DNA of 16,814 bases from CAYGKP01 sp964350605 (GTDB lineage Bacteria; Bacteroidota; Bacteroidia; Cytophagales; JAAEPT01). Numbering within the stretch: the stretch's first letter is position 1; every line of letters begins with the position of its first letter. The stretch is taken from NCBI GenBank assembly GCA_964350605.1, contig CAYGKP010000033.1, positions 1 through 16,814 of the forward strand, written 5' to 3'. Below the pieces are notes generated by a model, which did not search any database, had not been told where the DNA came from, and saw only the letters and a program-made list of their open reading frames with translations. This document shows, in pieces, positions 16,701 through 16,814 of the stretch. The position numbers were made by a program, and so were the translations under genes.

Positions 16701-16814
16701 AGGAACAGCAACGAAACCAGCGGCCACCGACGGCGAAGCCAAACAAAGCAGGCCGCCCCACCAACCAGTAACAAGACCAAGCCAAGCAGGGTGAGCCAAG
16801 CGGCTAGGTCGCTG
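13727..16814 (-). CDS. NtrY-like membrane sensor histidine kinase (5' end outside window)
   Basis: A large inner-membrane sensor kinase. The frame stays open to the window edge, so the N-terminus is missing; numbering here is from the TTG at 16780. About seven transmembrane helices (to residue 259) precede a first extracytoplasmic region (about 265-500). Two helices follow (507-530 and 543-565), then a second extracytoplasmic region (570-710), one more helix (712-735) and a HAMP linker. The HisKA box AHEIKNPLTPMK carries phospho-acceptor His808. HATPase boxes are NLILN (918-922), DNGQG (952-956) and GSGLGLALAKRG, ending in GEGTTFTVTLP. NtrY-type kinases respond to nitrogen or redox cues in other phyla; here the signal is unknown. 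No response regulator gene is visible. The stop TAG abuts the ATG of the outer-membrane protein gene, so the two are probably co-transcribed. Confidence 0.93.
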   Translation of the reverse strand, partial: SDLAAWLTLLGLVLLLVGGAACFVWLRRRWPLVSLLFLCMGLLGIRLLLIAYDFPFSWRDWDLFSPLFYASALVAPSMGDLLLNTLFFALLVGESLRQLARYRPLRRFRRPPGGVYRAIIALLVVVAAQGLVIWMSDFFLGLFEHSQVEFDLTRNVRFGQYHAVYMVLFLVVATLLFLGLHFLVQFFSVLYRPNRLTGYVLIFGGSLWALVAFWGISEGSWQAIAVGALYIGVSYGKRLHQTLRHFRYISYLYLIMGGCLAALIAAFALSEHSRRSATLYKEDFAEQLYLEGDPLAEFLLEDAAQKVEFDPFLAEVILSPMARKGTIAQKISRVHLSNYFDQYEIRVDVFDAKGNSIFFSNHPERGIDYYDRFEAPEFATEYEGLYIVRQFDKYGVKRYLKMIPIRRDSFLVGHVALDLRLKKILPSSVFPRLLVDNRLLESYYENDYNYAVYNGSELLYSFGSFHYQSRFLDRLLPHVSEGHQTELDGYLHYHTLGSQGEHIVVSTEDRRWIGLLSNFSLLFLWAVMAVTLWLGALSLALRARRRQTQLSTRIQLVLSITYLLPLLIITLASIGAINSNYKRDLLNDFGEKAEGVGYNLVTLVDRFRENDLDLEGFRAAIKQVGRFTESDINFYGTSGMLLASSQPIVFEGGLLPELINPLAYERIIDQGERKVILSEQVGRLDYNVVYLALRSNQDGGLVGVMSLPFYNAAYDLESKKSNVVGTILNIFVAIFLFFLVVAYVAARGLTRPLGMIAAKLKRTSFAAQNEKIDWTIDDEVGLLVREYNSMLDKLEESRVALARSEKESAWREMARQVAHEIKNPLTPMKLSLQHLQQRMLMEGRGDEAAHKTIQTLLVQIETLSDIATSFSSFAQMPTPISERFDWAEVAREVVALHTKDERVHVNLEAAEGPCFVWGDRKLMGRILTNLILNGIQAVPSDTEPHLQVRLREEADYAVMEVTDNGQGIPEDIRHKVFLPNFSTKFSGSGLGLALAKRGVEHAGGEISFESREGEGTTFTVTLPRAQQR

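Overview
The window looks like a chromosomal segment of a GC-rich member of the Bacteroidota. Four things suggest this: an IspG of the long (about 660 residue) form found in Bacteroidota, Chlamydiae and plants; a small membrane protein resembling the Bacteroidota-restricted DUF6728 family; Bacteroidota-like LeuRS and MlaE/MlaF sequences; and the near absence of Shine-Dalgarno sequences before the starts. The 10-base N run and two single-base homopolymer frameshifts suggest a draft or metagenome assembly. No tRNA, rRNA, CRISPR array or insertion sequence was seen.

Layout. (1) 1-1856, plus: the 3' third of leuS, overlapping a membrane-anchored metallophosphoesterase gene. (2) 1978-5213, plus: a three-gene operon of circularly permuted ATP-grasp (COG2308), alpha-E protein (DUF403/COG2307) and the bacterial proteasome homologue Anbu (COG3484), preceded by an AT-rich spacer with a possible promoter. 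(3) 8559-5232, minus: a compact operon of short-chain dehydrogenase, MaoC/PhaJ-type hydratase, ispG and the small membrane protein, with gaps of 11, 9 and -4 bases. (4) 8635-10269, plus: the Mla-type ABC permease and ATPase, divergent from operon 3. (5) 16814-10276, minus: a large NtrY-like membrane histidine kinase (open at the window edge), followed with zero spacing by a gene for an exported outer-membrane beta-barrel protein of about 1150 residues. As sequenced, that gene has two frameshifts.

The most system-like locus is the ATP-grasp/alpha-E/Anbu cassette. Its partners are known to co-occur and have been predicted to make and degrade a peptide or peptide-like modification, but its physiological substrate is, to my knowledge, not settled. 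This copy has no transglutaminase gene, a frequent fourth partner. The second candidate is the kinase/outer-membrane-protein pair, whose TAG-ATG junction implies co-expression and whose barrel gene carries a nine-base homopolymer inside its signal-peptide codons. The remaining genes are ordinary housekeeping: translation, isoprenoid synthesis, fatty acyl metabolism and envelope lipid transport.
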